From contig JADBKP010000011.1 of the NCBI GenBank assembly GCA_014896315.1, positions 1 through 64,000 on the forward strand: a stretch of DNA of 64,000 nucleotides, in the 5' to 3' direction. The translations under genes and the position numbers were made by a program. This DNA is from Limnochordales bacterium (GTDB lineage: Bacteria > Bacillota > Limnochordia > Limnochordales > DUMU01). The notes beneath the pieces are model-generated. The model was not told the origin of the DNA. It saw only the letters and a list, made by a program, of their open reading frames with translations, and did not search any database. Positions 7,099 through 16,382 of this stretch are shown one piece after another. The number at the start of each line of letters is the position of its first letter. The stretch's first letter is position 1.

Positions 7099-9678
7099 TT
7101 ACTCCTCCGCAACCAGAATCATCGCGATGGGTGTGGCAGGCAGTGGCAGCTCGAGCACGTCCCGGTCGCGGCCGTTGCCGGTGCTTTGCCATTGGGCAGG
7201 CCACGGTTGAAACTGCTTCTTACCCGGGGCGAGCAGCCAGGCGGCTGGTTGGCCATTGCCGGGCTGTTGCCGATTGGGCGAGATGCCCGCAAGTCGGAGC
7301 CAACCCTTCCCCTCTCCGCTGCCGAGGGAGTTGGCGGCCGCTTCCACTTCGGCAGGCGTCTTGGGCGGGGCGAGTTCGTCGCTGCCGCGCCGCCACACGA
7401 CAAGGAGCGTCCCGCAAGAAACGGGCAGCTCAGCGCCGGCCTCGGTAGCCGGGGCGGGTTGCCGCAGGCGAAAGCGCTTGACCACCACCGGCTGGCCGCG
7501 GTAGGGTCGCCAGATGGCGCCGGCCGATTGGGCTTCTCCTGTGCCCGCACCTTCTGCACCTTCACCGGTCGCTTCGCCTTCCTTCTCGGGCAAGATCACC
7601 TCGACGCCTTCGTCATCCAGGAATTCGCCGTGCTGCAGGAAGGGCCTGACCATCGCTCGGAGCTTGAGCAGCTCACGGATGTACTCCCACATCTCGGGGT
7701 CGGTACGGAAGTTGCAGAAACGGGCGTCTTCCTGGTCATAGAACCAGAAGATGCTGCCAAGGATCAGAGTTCGGTGCAACTGATCATAAGCCAGATCGGA
7801 TATGCCCTGGGCCCGGAAGCGCTGGCCGTGAGCCGGGTAGACCATATCTACCATGAGGAATTCCGGAAAAGTGTACTTGTACATCTCCGGGTATGAGTAG
7901 GCGTAGTACCAGCCGTGGATCAGCCCCGCAGAAAGATAGGGCGCGTAGCGGTCACCACACCCTTCGATCATGAGAAAAGGATTGAGCCGGTGGCGGGTGA
8001 GCGTATCGTTTAACTGCTCAAGCAGCCGCCGCGCGTCGGCGTTCCACGTAAACGGGTGCAGATGACCGTGTTCCGGTGAGAAACAGGGCAGAGGTCCGAT
8101 AGCGGCGTAGCAGTCAAGGTAGACTCCGCTTGCGCCCGCCTCCCCCACCAGCCACCGGACCGTATCGATGATCTGCCGCTGATAGCCCGCCGCGCCGCGA
8201 CAGTTGACGGTGAAATCCTTGTCAAAGAAATGACGCTGCTCGGTAGTCCCATCTTCCTTCCGTACAGCCCACTGTTCGCCCAGGGTCGGGTGGTAGTGGG
8301 AATCAGTCCCAAAGAGGGCGGCGTTGATGTAGAAGGTGACCTGGCCGCCGCTTTTGCGTATCTGCCGAACACCGTCGACGAAGTCCATCACGGTCCCCAG
8401 CGAAAGGTCGGGATAGTACTCGGGGTAGAGGTGATCGAACCCGCCGCTGCTCCAACCGGCAACAAAGAGATGGCCCACACCGTCGGCTTCGGCCCGCTGG
8501 TAGAGAGGGTAGAGGTCGGCAAAGGTGTGGGTAAAGCTGCCATCCTGCCACTTGAAGTCGTAATGAGCCATGAGGCTATCGGAATGCTCGAGCCATTCCG
8601 GGCGACGGCTGGGCAAGGGAAGGTTCTGGGAAGAGGTCCCTGTCGCCGGGCTAGCGGTGGCGGCACCTGTAACGGTGGTTTGGGCGGCCTGGCCCGAAAC
8701 TGCCGCAGGGCCTTCGGATTGTGGCCGCAGCACCTGGCGGGCAAATGCCCGGTAACGCCGGGCTCCCCAGTGCCAGTCTCCGCCATGCGCAGCCAGGGCC
8801 ACCGGCCCGCAAGTCAAGGATTCGCCGGCAGCTACCCGCACCGGGTGCACTACTCCCAATGCCAACGTGGCCAATCCATCTCCCTGCTCAACGTCGACCC
8901 GCAGGGCCACGATCCTGCCTTCCGGATCGTAACTGGCGAGGTACAAGCCCGCCGCCTCCGGATCCGCGCCGGCGTCCGCATGGGCGAAATAGTCCATCCA
9001 GGCCATGGAAAGCTGGCCGCAGTAAAGTTCCTGCAGACGGAAAAGGCCGGGATTCCCGGCCACTGGCCGGGCAGAGATAACTCCTAAACCGGCCGGGCCG
9101 GGGAAGGGGCTGGTGAGCGAGCGCACCGGATCATCAAAGCGTAGCCCGGCAAAGAACGGATAGACCAGGGTTTCCCGGACAGGTGTGGGGCTGACCAGGC
9201 TGTGCGGTTCCTGCGGCAAGGCGGGGATGGCAGCCCGGGCCCGGATTCCGTGCAAGAGAGGGTATACGACCGAGGTGACGCACCATCCGGGAGAGGAGTT
9301 GCTCACGGCGATCGTTCCGCGGATCTCTTGCGTGAGCTCGGCCCCTTCATTTGCTATCTGATCTGCTATCTGCAAGGTGGCGGTGATTGAGAGTGCGGGC
9401 TTTTCGTTCTCCTGTAGAAAGACGTGATAGGTGAACTGCAGCCGTTCCGGGTCCGATTCGATCCGGGTCAGGCGGACTCGGCGATCGCCGGGGCTGAGGA
9501 TAAAACTGGTTTGGCCGTCGCTGGCCCTTGCCTCCAGTTCCCATAGTCCCGAGGATGGGTTACTGGGTGAGAGAAACTCCCAAGTGGTTGCTCCCCGCCT
9601 TGCCAGGGAAACGGGTTTTCCGGTGTGGGGATCAAAACGCAGCTCAAATCCGTTAGTGACGAGACAGAGTTCCTTCAT
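7099..9678 (-). CDS. DUF6259-like putative glycoside hydrolase
   Basis: N-terminal beta domain (LVTNGFELRFDPHTGKPVSLARRG) plus TIM-barrel-like region (GHLFVAGWSSGGFDHLYPEYYPDLSLGTVMDFVDGVRQIRKSGGQVTFYINAALF...GVYLDCYAAIGPLPCF); ATG at 9678 with good RBS (GGAAGGCAG). Confidence 0.7.
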   Translation of the reverse strand: MKELCLVTNGFELRFDPHTGKPVSLARRGATTWEFLSPSNPSSGLWELEARASDGQTSFILSPGDRRVRLTRIESDPERLQFTYHVFLQENEKPALSITATLQIADQIANEGAELTQEIRGTIAVSNSSPGWCVTSVVYPLLHGIRARAAIPALPQEPHSLVSPTPVRETLVYPFFAGLRFDDPVRSLTSPFPGPAGLGVISARPVAGNPGLFRLQELYCGQLSMAWMDYFAHADAGADPEAAGLYLASYDPEGRIVALRVDVEQGDGLATLALGVVHPVRVAAGESLTCGPVALAAHGGDWHWGARRYRAFARQVLRPQSEGPAAVSGQAAQTTVTGAATASPATGTSSQNLPLPSRRPEWLEHSDSLMAHYDFKWQDGSFTHTFADLYPLYQRAEADGVGHLFVAGWSSGGFDHLYPEYYPDLSLGTVMDFVDGVRQIRKSGGQVTFYINAALFGTDSHYHPTLGEQWAVRKEDGTTEQRHFFDKDFTVNCRGAAGYQRQIIDTVRWLVGEAGASGVYLDCYAAIGPLPCFSPEHGHLHPFTWNADARRLLEQLNDTLTRHRLNPFLMIEGCGDRYAPYLSAGLIHGWYYAYSYPEMYKYTFPEFLMVDMVYPAHGQRFRAQGISDLAYDQLHRTLILGSIFWFYDQEDARFCNFRTDPEMWEYIRELLKLRAMVRPFLQHGEFLDDEGVEVILPEKEGEATGEGAEGAGTGEAQSAGAIWRPYRGQPVVVKRFRLRQPAPATEAGAELPVSCGTLLVVWRRGSDELAPPKTPAEVEAAANSLGSGEGKGWLRLAGISPNRQQPGNGQPAAWLLAPGKKQFQPWPAQWQSTGNGRDRDVLELPLPATPIAMILVAEE

Positions 9679-9791
9679 CTGCCTTCCCTCGCCAGTCGCG
9701 GCGTTCAAATGCTGCGGTTTTGGTTCGGCACCCGGCGGGCAATTCCTTTACGAATTGTGATCGGGCCGGCAGGAGATTCCATTGAAAACAA

Positions 9792-9811
9792 GAAATTCGA
9801 AGTAGAATTTC
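9792..9811. promoter_or_regulatory. Perfect inverted repeat GAAATTC-N6-GAATTTC, candidate operator
   Basis: gaaattcgaagtagaatttc in the intergenic region between divergent genes 7099-9678(-) and 9887-10615(+). Confidence 0.45.
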
Positions 9812-9886
9812 AGCCCACCGTTCATCAGAAGCCGATACCTGGGACGGCAGGGCGGGAGAATCATGTTTATGGAGGGAGGCCGGTTT

Positions 9887-10615
9887 ATGAGGAAGTTGCT
9901 GCACGGGTTTGTGGCGGGAGCGGCGCTAGGTGCAATGGTGTTGACGCTGGCCGGCGGTGCGGCCCTGGCGGCGGATACCGGGAGCTGGGTGGTCACGCGC
10001 ACGGCCAGCCCCATCGTCATCGACGGTGATGCCTGGGATTGGCTGCCGGCGGCGCAAGCGACGGTACTGCTCAGCCCCGCCTTCTCGCTGGTGAATGCCG
10101 GGGCGATCGGGTCGGACAAGGAATCCAGCGGTCAGATCTATCTGAAGTACGATGACGAGGCCGTCTACGTGCTTGGCATCATCAAGGATGACAATGTGGT
10201 GGGTGACCAGGTCGGGTCGGGCATCTGGCAGAATACCGCTATTGAACTCTGGTTCAACCTGGGTGACCAGAGCCTGCCGGCCAACCCTGCCGATTACGCC
10301 AACTATCAGGAGGAAGACTACCAGATCAACCTCACCCCGATGGTTGGTGGTGAGCAGAAGGGCTATTACTATGTCTATCCCGGTACGAAGGCTGCGTTTA
10401 ACGACAACGACTCCATCGCGGTAGCTGCCAAGCTCGTTCCGGGCGGGTATGTCATCGAGGCGAAAATCCCCAAGGCCACCTTCCCGGGCTTTTCCGGTAT
10501 CAAGGCCGGCGGGCAATTCGGGTTTGCAGTCTCGCTGGTGCATATCAGCTCGATTGCTGGCTGGTCCCATATGTGGACGCCGGGAGTGGAGTACGCGGTG
10601 GTGACAGTTCAGTAA
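9887..10615 (+). CDS. Secreted protein with CBM9-like sugar-binding domain
   Basis: Signal peptide MRKLLHGFVAGAALGAMVLTLAGGAALAA then SPIVIDGDAWDWLPAA...GQIYLKYDDEAVYVLGIIKDDNV...TAIELWFNLGDQ (CBM9-like pattern); RBS GGAGGGAGG. Confidence 0.75.
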   Translation: MRKLLHGFVAGAALGAMVLTLAGGAALAADTGSWVVTRTASPIVIDGDAWDWLPAAQATVLLSPAFSLVNAGAIGSDKESSGQIYLKYDDEAVYVLGIIKDDNVVGDQVGSGIWQNTAIELWFNLGDQSLPANPADYANYQEEDYQINLTPMVGGEQKGYYYVYPGTKAAFNDNDSIAVAAKLVPGGYVIEAKIPKATFPGFSGIKAGGQFGFAVSLVHISSIAGWSHMWTPGVEYAVVTVQ

Positions 10616-10688
10616 GCGTGCAGTGAACGGCTGCTCGCGCAGTACAACAGGTACAAGAGCGAGACAGAGAGCGAAGGAGAGCGAGTGA

Positions 10689-10723
10689 GAGAGGCGGGGA
10701 TCAGCTCCCCGCCTCTCTTGTTT
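10689..10723 (+). terminator. Rho-independent terminator, overlaps the 3' end of the opposing FAD oxidoreductase gene
   Basis: GAGAGGCGGGGA-TCAGC-TCCCCGCCTCTC-TTGTTT: 12-bp perfect stem, 5-nt loop, T-rich tail. Confidence 0.85.
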
Positions 10724-12791
10724 CCAGCGCTTCGAGGGAGGGCAGGAGTGCCCGGTAAAGCCGTTCGGCCAATTCACCGCGAGTGAGGGGCTTGGCCAAT
10801 TCCTCCGGGAGCAACTGCTTGTAGAGCTTGCCGTTGGGGAAGAGTTCCCGGGCGAGAGCCTCCCGGGCCAGCTCATCCAGGCCCAGCTCCGGGAAGAGCC
10901 GGCGGGCCCGTTCCAGCCAGCTATCCAGGCAGGCCAGGTCGGCAGGCTGGTCGGGCTGGAAGGTAAGCTCCCGTGCTGCAGGATCGACCGCCTCGTCGCC
11001 CGGCAGTATGCCCAGTGCGGCCAGCCGGTGGATGGCGACGAACGAGGGATGTTCAATGGGCACGTCGATGAACCAGAAAAGCGGGATGCCTGCCTGTGCC
11101 AGCACTCCCTGGAAGCGGCGCAGGAGGCCGGGGGTGTTCCGGACCGCTGCTGGAGTGGTCTCGGTCTGCAGACAGTAGGCGGCCAGATACCCTGCCGTCT
11201 CCCCGATATTCCACTCGACCGGGTGCAGTCGATAGGCTCCGTTGGTGATGTGTGTGGTGCCGATGTTTTTCGCGGCCGCCAGGAGGTTGTCGGCGTCGGC
11301 CGGAATCAGAGCTCCCAGCGGGATCTCGAAGGGTTTGGTCGGTTCTGCCGCCGGGTTGGGCTCTTCGCCGCCCGGGTGAATGTCGATGGGGTAGAAGCCG
11401 ATACCGGCCGTGTCCGGGTAGTGGGTCGCCCGCGGTCCCGGTTGGTAGGCGGCGGCGATCTCCTGCTCCAGGATGGTCTTGAGCGCCTTGATGCGTCGGG
11501 ACTCCCGGATGTAGGGGTATTGGGAGAGTCCGTCGGCAGATCCCATCACATCGGCTCGCAGCAGCAACTCCGGATACCCTCGCCCGCCGTCATCACGGGG
11601 CGCTTCCGTTTGCAGCCAGTAGAGGAAGCCCAGGGCGAGGTTCTTTGCTTGCCGGTGCACCTCCCGCTCCTCGGCCAACGTCCGGTCGATAAGGTTGCCC
11701 GAGCGGTAATCATTTCCCGGCCAGTTGATCATGGCGATATCATTGGGCATGTCCTCGAAGTTCTCCCGGTCGATCAGTCGCCGGTAGGTCCAGAAAGGCG
11801 CCGGACCGCCGGGCGGGTGCTCGAACATCCGGTAAGTCTTCCAACCAACCTTATCGCCATACCAGAGCTTGAAGGTGTACGGCTGGCTATCCCGGAACTG
11901 CTCATATCCTTCGGGTTTAGGAATGGTATGGTTTTCGCCGGGGCGATACTCGACGGCAAAGGTGTAGGTGAAACTCTGTACCCAATTGGGATTGGCCTTC
12001 TCCTTAGCGTGCGGTTCGCCCGTTTCCGCTCTGGACTCAGCCCCGCTCCGATAGGGCAGGCCGGCCAGGGGTAGGAGATCCCCAAGTTCGCTCGCGTCGA
12101 TAACCATTTCCGGAACGACGGTAAATTCCGTATCGGTGTAACCAGCAGCTTCCGCTTCTTCCGCCGTCAGCAGCCACGGCGGGACGGCCGGCCTGCCGCT
12201 TGTTTCAGCTCCGGCCGGATCGACGCCGGGTATCCGTCCTGCCCGCAGCGCCTCCGCCTGGACCGGCGTAAGACGCTGCCGGAAGGCGACCTCCGTGAGG
12301 CGACGTCCGTGGCGCTCGACGCGCAGCGGCGTTGTGCCGTAGAAGACCTGCAACTTACCCTGCTTTACATACGGGCCAAGCATCTGGGCGATAACAGCCA
12401 GGGCCGCTCGCGGTTCGAAACAGAGGCGGCTGACCCAACCGTTGCCGGGGTTGAGATGTTCGGCAGCCCTGGCTTTTTCGCTCAAACGATGATTCTTCCT
12501 GTAGTACTCGCGAATGCCGTTGCGCAGGGCGTAATACGTGCGCGTTCCTCCAAAGGTTTCAATCCAGCGATGTTCGTCCAGGGCGGAGACTCCCTGGCTG
12601 GTCATCTGTCCGCCGAGCCAGAGGGTGGGTTCGGTGATGATCACGCTTGCCCCCTGCGAAAGAGCGGCCAGGGCAGCGGCCACGCCGCCCATACCGCCCC
12701 CGACCACCAGGATTTCGCACCTTGCGGGGCGGGCCTTCAGATCTGTAGCGGCAAGGGATCCAGGAAGATTTTCCCAAGTAATCTCTACCAT
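10701..12791 (-). CDS. FAD-dependent oxidoreductase (FAD_oxidored type)
   Basis: CEILVVGGGMGGVAAALAALSQGASVIITEPTLWLGGQMTSQGVSALDEHRW; ADNLLAAAKNIGTTHITNGAYRLHPVEWNIGETAG. Confidence 0.88.
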   Translation of the reverse strand: MVEITWENLPGSLAATDLKARPARCEILVVGGGMGGVAAALAALSQGASVIITEPTLWLGGQMTSQGVSALDEHRWIETFGGTRTYYALRNGIREYYRKNHRLSEKARAAEHLNPGNGWVSRLCFEPRAALAVIAQMLGPYVKQGKLQVFYGTTPLRVERHGRRLTEVAFRQRLTPVQAEALRAGRIPGVDPAGAETSGRPAVPPWLLTAEEAEAAGYTDTEFTVVPEMVIDASELGDLLPLAGLPYRSGAESRAETGEPHAKEKANPNWVQSFTYTFAVEYRPGENHTIPKPEGYEQFRDSQPYTFKLWYGDKVGWKTYRMFEHPPGGPAPFWTYRRLIDRENFEDMPNDIAMINWPGNDYRSGNLIDRTLAEEREVHRQAKNLALGFLYWLQTEAPRDDGGRGYPELLLRADVMGSADGLSQYPYIRESRRIKALKTILEQEIAAAYQPGPRATHYPDTAGIGFYPIDIHPGGEEPNPAAEPTKPFEIPLGALIPADADNLLAAAKNIGTTHITNGAYRLHPVEWNIGETAGYLAAYCLQTETTPAAVRNTPGLLRRFQGVLAQAGIPLFWFIDVPIEHPSFVAIHRLAALGILPGDEAVDPAARELTFQPDQPADLACLDSWLERARRLFPELGLDELAREALARELFPNGKLYKQLLPEELAKPLTRGELAERLYRALLPSLEALETREAGS

Positions 12792-12980
12792 AGATTAGAC
12801 CGGTCCTTTCCCGCGCTGATTGCTGGGGAGATGCCCTCGCATGCCAGCTCCGGTTAATTATAGGAGGGCATCTTCCCATCTTGCCAGAGGAAGGTTGCTC
12901 GCCAGAAAGAATTAACTGTGCAGTGAAGGTAGGTCAACCGGGAAGCAGAAGCCCGGGAGGGGAAGCGGGAGGTCTGCTGG

Positions 12981-15900
12981 ATGGAAGTAAAGCTGATACC
13001 GGACAAGCTGGCCAAGCGTCAGCGCGAGATCGAGCCCTATCAGTTTCGAGAGCGAATGGAAGTTGACAACTGGCGGGCCATGGACGGGCGGCTCACCCGG
13101 GAGGCGGCCAGGCCCGGCTTGGACGAGAGCGCCTGGCGTCGCTTTGGTGTCGGTGACACCTGGGGCGGTCGCGATGCGACGCTCTGGTTGCGGACCCGGG
13201 TCGTCATTCCGCGCGAATGGGCCGGGCAGAAGGTGGTCTTGCGTCTCCGTTTGGGCGGCGAGGCGCTGGTTTACCTCAACGGCCGGGCGTTGCAGGGAAT
13301 AGACGACCACCACTCCGAGGTGGAACTCTCTTCGGTGCTGTCCCCCGGCGAAGAGGCCTGTCTGGCCGTAGAGGCCTGGAGCGGTATGGGTAACGAGACC
13401 CACACGTTTAAAGAAAGCCAGCTGGTGGTGATCGATCCGCTGGTACGTCGCTTTCTCTTCGATCTGCAGATGGCACGGGAGCTGGCGGACGCGGTATCGG
13501 CAGAACCCCAGCTGCGGGAGGCGATTCTCCGGGCGGCCGACCGGGCGGTAGATCGCATAGATTATCTGCGTAAGGGGAGCGAGAGTTTCCGCGAGTCGAT
13601 CGAAGAGGCCTCGAAGCTCCTCCGGGAGGAGTTGGCCCGGTTGACGGCGGAGTACGGGCCCCGGGGGCGGCTTCATCTGATCGGCCATGCCCACATCGAT
13701 CTCGCGTGGCTCTGGCCGGTGCGGGAGACCCGCCGCAAAGCGGCGAGCACCTTTGCCACCGCCCTGCAACTGATGCGTGCTTACCCCGCCTTCTACTTTG
13801 GTCAGAGCCAGCCGCAGCTCTATGAATGGTTGAAGGAGGATTATCCGGAGATATTTGAAGGTATTCGCCGCCGGGTGGCGGAAGGCCGCTGGGAACCTTT
13901 AGGGGCGTTGTGGGTTGAGTCTGACTGCAACCTGTCCGGAGGTGAGGCGCTGGTACGACAGGTGGTTTACGGGAAGCGGTTCTTCCGCAAGGAGTTTGGC
14001 TACGACTCAAGGGTTGCCTGGCTGCCCGATGCGTTCGGTTTCACCTGGAGCCTGCCGCAGATTCTCCGTAAGGCAGGGATTGAGTATTTCGTTACCACCA
14101 AGATCAGCTGGAACCAGTTTAACCGCTTCCCTTACGACCTTTTCTGGTGGGAGGGAGCAGACGGTTCACGGGTGCTCGCCCACTTCTATTTCAACCCCGG
14201 CGGGGGTTACAACGGGAATATCCGTCCGGCCCAGCTGCGCCAGACCTGGGACAACTTCCAACAGAAAGAACTGGCGGATACCTCGCTCTTCAGCTACGGG
14301 TACGGTGACGGGGGCGGCGGTCCTACCTGGGAGATGCTGGAGATGTACCAGCGTCTCCAGACTGCTCCGGGCCTGCCGCGGCTTTCCACCGGTCCGGTAC
14401 AGAGCTTTCTCGATCATCTGCCCAGGGAAGGGCTGCCCGTCTGGAATGACGAGCTCTACCTCGAGCTACACCGAGGGACGTTTACCACCCAGTCGGCTGT
14501 GAAGAAGGCGAATCGTCGGGCTGAGTTCGCCCTGCGGCGGGCAGAGATCTTTTCAAGCTGGGCCTCGCTCCGTGCAGGAGCACCATACCCCGCTGCTGAG
14601 CTGGAAAGAGCCTGGAAGATGCTGCTTCGCAATCAGTTCCACGATATCCTGCCCGGGTCGGGTATCCACGAGATCTACGAGGATGCTCTCCGGGAGCTCG
14701 AGGAGGTTCTTAGAGTTGCCACCTGTTTGAGCAGCAAAGCGGTGGGCGTGTTACTGTCTGGGCCCGAACCCGCCGGGAAGGCCGGGCGGTCTGAGCAGAC
14801 CGTTGCGGAGGATGAGACCGATCAGATCATTGTCTTCAACGATCTCTCCTGGGAGCGCGCCGACCTCGTCCAGGTGGTAGTACCGCGCGAGCTGATCGAG
14901 AGACGGCAGGCAGGTGGGCACTGCCTCGCGGTGCAAACCCCAGGAGGTGTGAGCCTTCCCTGCCAGGTGGTGGATCTGCCCGATACCGACGATAATGTGG
15001 GTTTGCTCTTCGAACCGCGGGAGCTTCCGCCGCTTGGTTGGGCGGTCTACCGCCTGCAGGTGTTGGGGGCAACCTCAGCGGAGGGGGCTGCCGGAGAGAC
15101 TGCCGGCGATACTACCGGAGAGAGAGTTGAGGAATTGCCCTCCGTGAACGGTTCTGCTTTCCGTACGGTGATGCGGGGCGGGTCCTGGGAGATCACCACT
15201 CCTTTCTACGAGATCTCGCTGGCCAGGGATGGCAGCATAACCCGTCTTTGGGACAGGCGGGTCAAGCGGGATGTGCTGCTGCCGGGAGAGCGCGGCAACG
15301 TGATCTGGGCGTTCGAGGATAAGCCCAACCATTGGGACGCGTGGGATATCGACCTTTTCTATGAGAAGAAAGGATGGGAAGTTCAGGAGAACGCCCGGGT
15401 CGAGCTGGTGGAGAGCGGTCCGCTGCGGCTCTGCTTCCGTATCTATCGCGACTTCCATAACTCGCACATAGTTCAGGAGATGCGTCTCTACCGTCACCTG
15501 CCGCGGATCGACTTCGACACCGAGATCGACTGGCACGAGCGGGACATCCTCTTGAAGGTTGCCTTCCCGGTGGCGGTACGCAACCGCCAGGCTACCTACG
15601 AGATTGCGTACGGCCATATTGAACGGCCCACGCATACCAACACAACTTGGGATCGGGCCCGCTTCGAGGTGGCGGGGCACAAGTGGGTCGACCTGTCAGA
15701 GGACGGGTATGGGGTGAGCCTGCTCAACGACGGGAAGTACGGCCATGATGTGCATGGATCGACGATCCGCCTGACGCTCCTCAAGTCGCCGGTTTGGCCT
15801 GATCCACGGGCGGATGAGGGGCGGCAGCGGTTCACTTACTCTTTGCTCCCACATCCCGGCGGCTGGCGCAGCGCCGGCACGGTTGCCCGGGCCTATGAGC

Positions 15901-16289
15901 TGAACAGCCCCGCATGGACCCGCTTTGTCCCGGCAGGCTCGGGTGATACGGTTCCGGCAGAGAAGTGGCGGTATCAATTCCTGCAAATTGGTCAGGAAAA
16001 CGCCATACTGGAAGTCTGGAAGGCGCCGGATCTTCCGGGTGGCGATGGCAGGACATCCACCGGGCAGCAGGCGGGCAACGAGTGGATACTGCGTCTCTAC
16101 GAGGCGTTTGGGCGCCGAGGACCGGTGACGCTTACCTTCGGACGTCCGGTACGCTCGGCAGAGCGGGTGAACCTCCTTGAGGAGCCCGAGTGCTGCGAGC
16201 CCGGGGCTGCTCCGGTGGTGGAAGGAGAGCGGATAACCATTAACCTGCGCCCGCTGGAGATCTGCACATTGCGAGTCTGCCTTTCCTGA
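12981..16289 (+). CDS. Alpha-mannosidase, glycoside hydrolase family 38
   Basis: GRLHLIGHAHIDLAWLWPVRETRRKAASTFATALQLM, WVESDCNLSGGEALVRQ, WLPDAFGFTWSLPQILRKAGIEYFVTTKISWNQFNRFPYDLFWWEG. Confidence 0.95.
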   Translation: MEVKLIPDKLAKRQREIEPYQFRERMEVDNWRAMDGRLTREAARPGLDESAWRRFGVGDTWGGRDATLWLRTRVVIPREWAGQKVVLRLRLGGEALVYLNGRALQGIDDHHSEVELSSVLSPGEEACLAVEAWSGMGNETHTFKESQLVVIDPLVRRFLFDLQMARELADAVSAEPQLREAILRAADRAVDRIDYLRKGSESFRESIEEASKLLREELARLTAEYGPRGRLHLIGHAHIDLAWLWPVRETRRKAASTFATALQLMRAYPAFYFGQSQPQLYEWLKEDYPEIFEGIRRRVAEGRWEPLGALWVESDCNLSGGEALVRQVVYGKRFFRKEFGYDSRVAWLPDAFGFTWSLPQILRKAGIEYFVTTKISWNQFNRFPYDLFWWEGADGSRVLAHFYFNPGGGYNGNIRPAQLRQTWDNFQQKELADTSLFSYGYGDGGGGPTWEMLEMYQRLQTAPGLPRLSTGPVQSFLDHLPREGLPVWNDELYLELHRGTFTTQSAVKKANRRAEFALRRAEIFSSWASLRAGAPYPAAELERAWKMLLRNQFHDILPGSGIHEIYEDALRELEEVLRVATCLSSKAVGVLLSGPEPAGKAGRSEQTVAEDETDQIIVFNDLSWERADLVQVVVPRELIERRQAGGHCLAVQTPGGVSLPCQVVDLPDTDDNVGLLFEPRELPPLGWAVYRLQVLGATSAEGAAGETAGDTTGERVEELPSVNGSAFRTVMRGGSWEITTPFYEISLARDGSITRLWDRRVKRDVLLPGERGNVIWAFEDKPNHWDAWDIDLFYEKKGWEVQENARVELVESGPLRLCFRIYRDFHNSHIVQEMRLYRHLPRIDFDTEIDWHERDILLKVAFPVAVRNRQATYEIAYGHIERPTHTNTTWDRARFEVAGHKWVDLSEDGYGVSLLNDGKYGHDVHGSTIRLTLLKSPVWPDPRADEGRQRFTYSLLPHPGGWRSAGTVARAYELNSPAWTRFVPAGSGDTVPAEKWRYQFLQIGQENAILEVWKAPDLPGGDGRTSTGQQAGNEWILRLYEAFGRRGPVTLTFGRPVRSAERVNLLEEPECCEPGAAPVVEGERITINLRPLEICTLRVCLS

Positions 16290-16317
16290 TCAGGCAGGAA
16301 AGATGGAGTTTTTCTCG

Positions 16318-16364
16318 AAGTGAATAGGACAGGCCCGGGGGGGTTCCCGGCCTGTTCACTTTTC
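16318..16364 (+). terminator. Terminator-like hairpin between GH38 and Gfo/Idh/MocA genes
   Basis: GTGAATAGGACAGGCCCGGGGGGGTTCCCGGCCTGTTCACTTTT: ACAGGCC..GGCCTGT core extended by GTGAA/TTCAC, followed by TTTT. Confidence 0.6.
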
Positions 16365-16382
16365 GCGCGGGAGGCAGGGCAA

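Noticed and set aside
7036-9087. Plus-strand ORFs (286 and 285 aa) opposite the DUF6259-like gene
   Set aside because: Antisense shadows; no RBS and no family resemblance
11028-12857. Plus-strand ORFs opposite the FAD oxidoreductase
   Set aside because: Antisense shadows of a strong FAD-binding protein
16272-16303. Small TTTCCTG-atcagg-CAGGAAA hairpin at the GH38 3' end
   Set aside because: Short stem overlapping the stop codon; the stronger hairpin at 16318-16364 is the better terminator candidate
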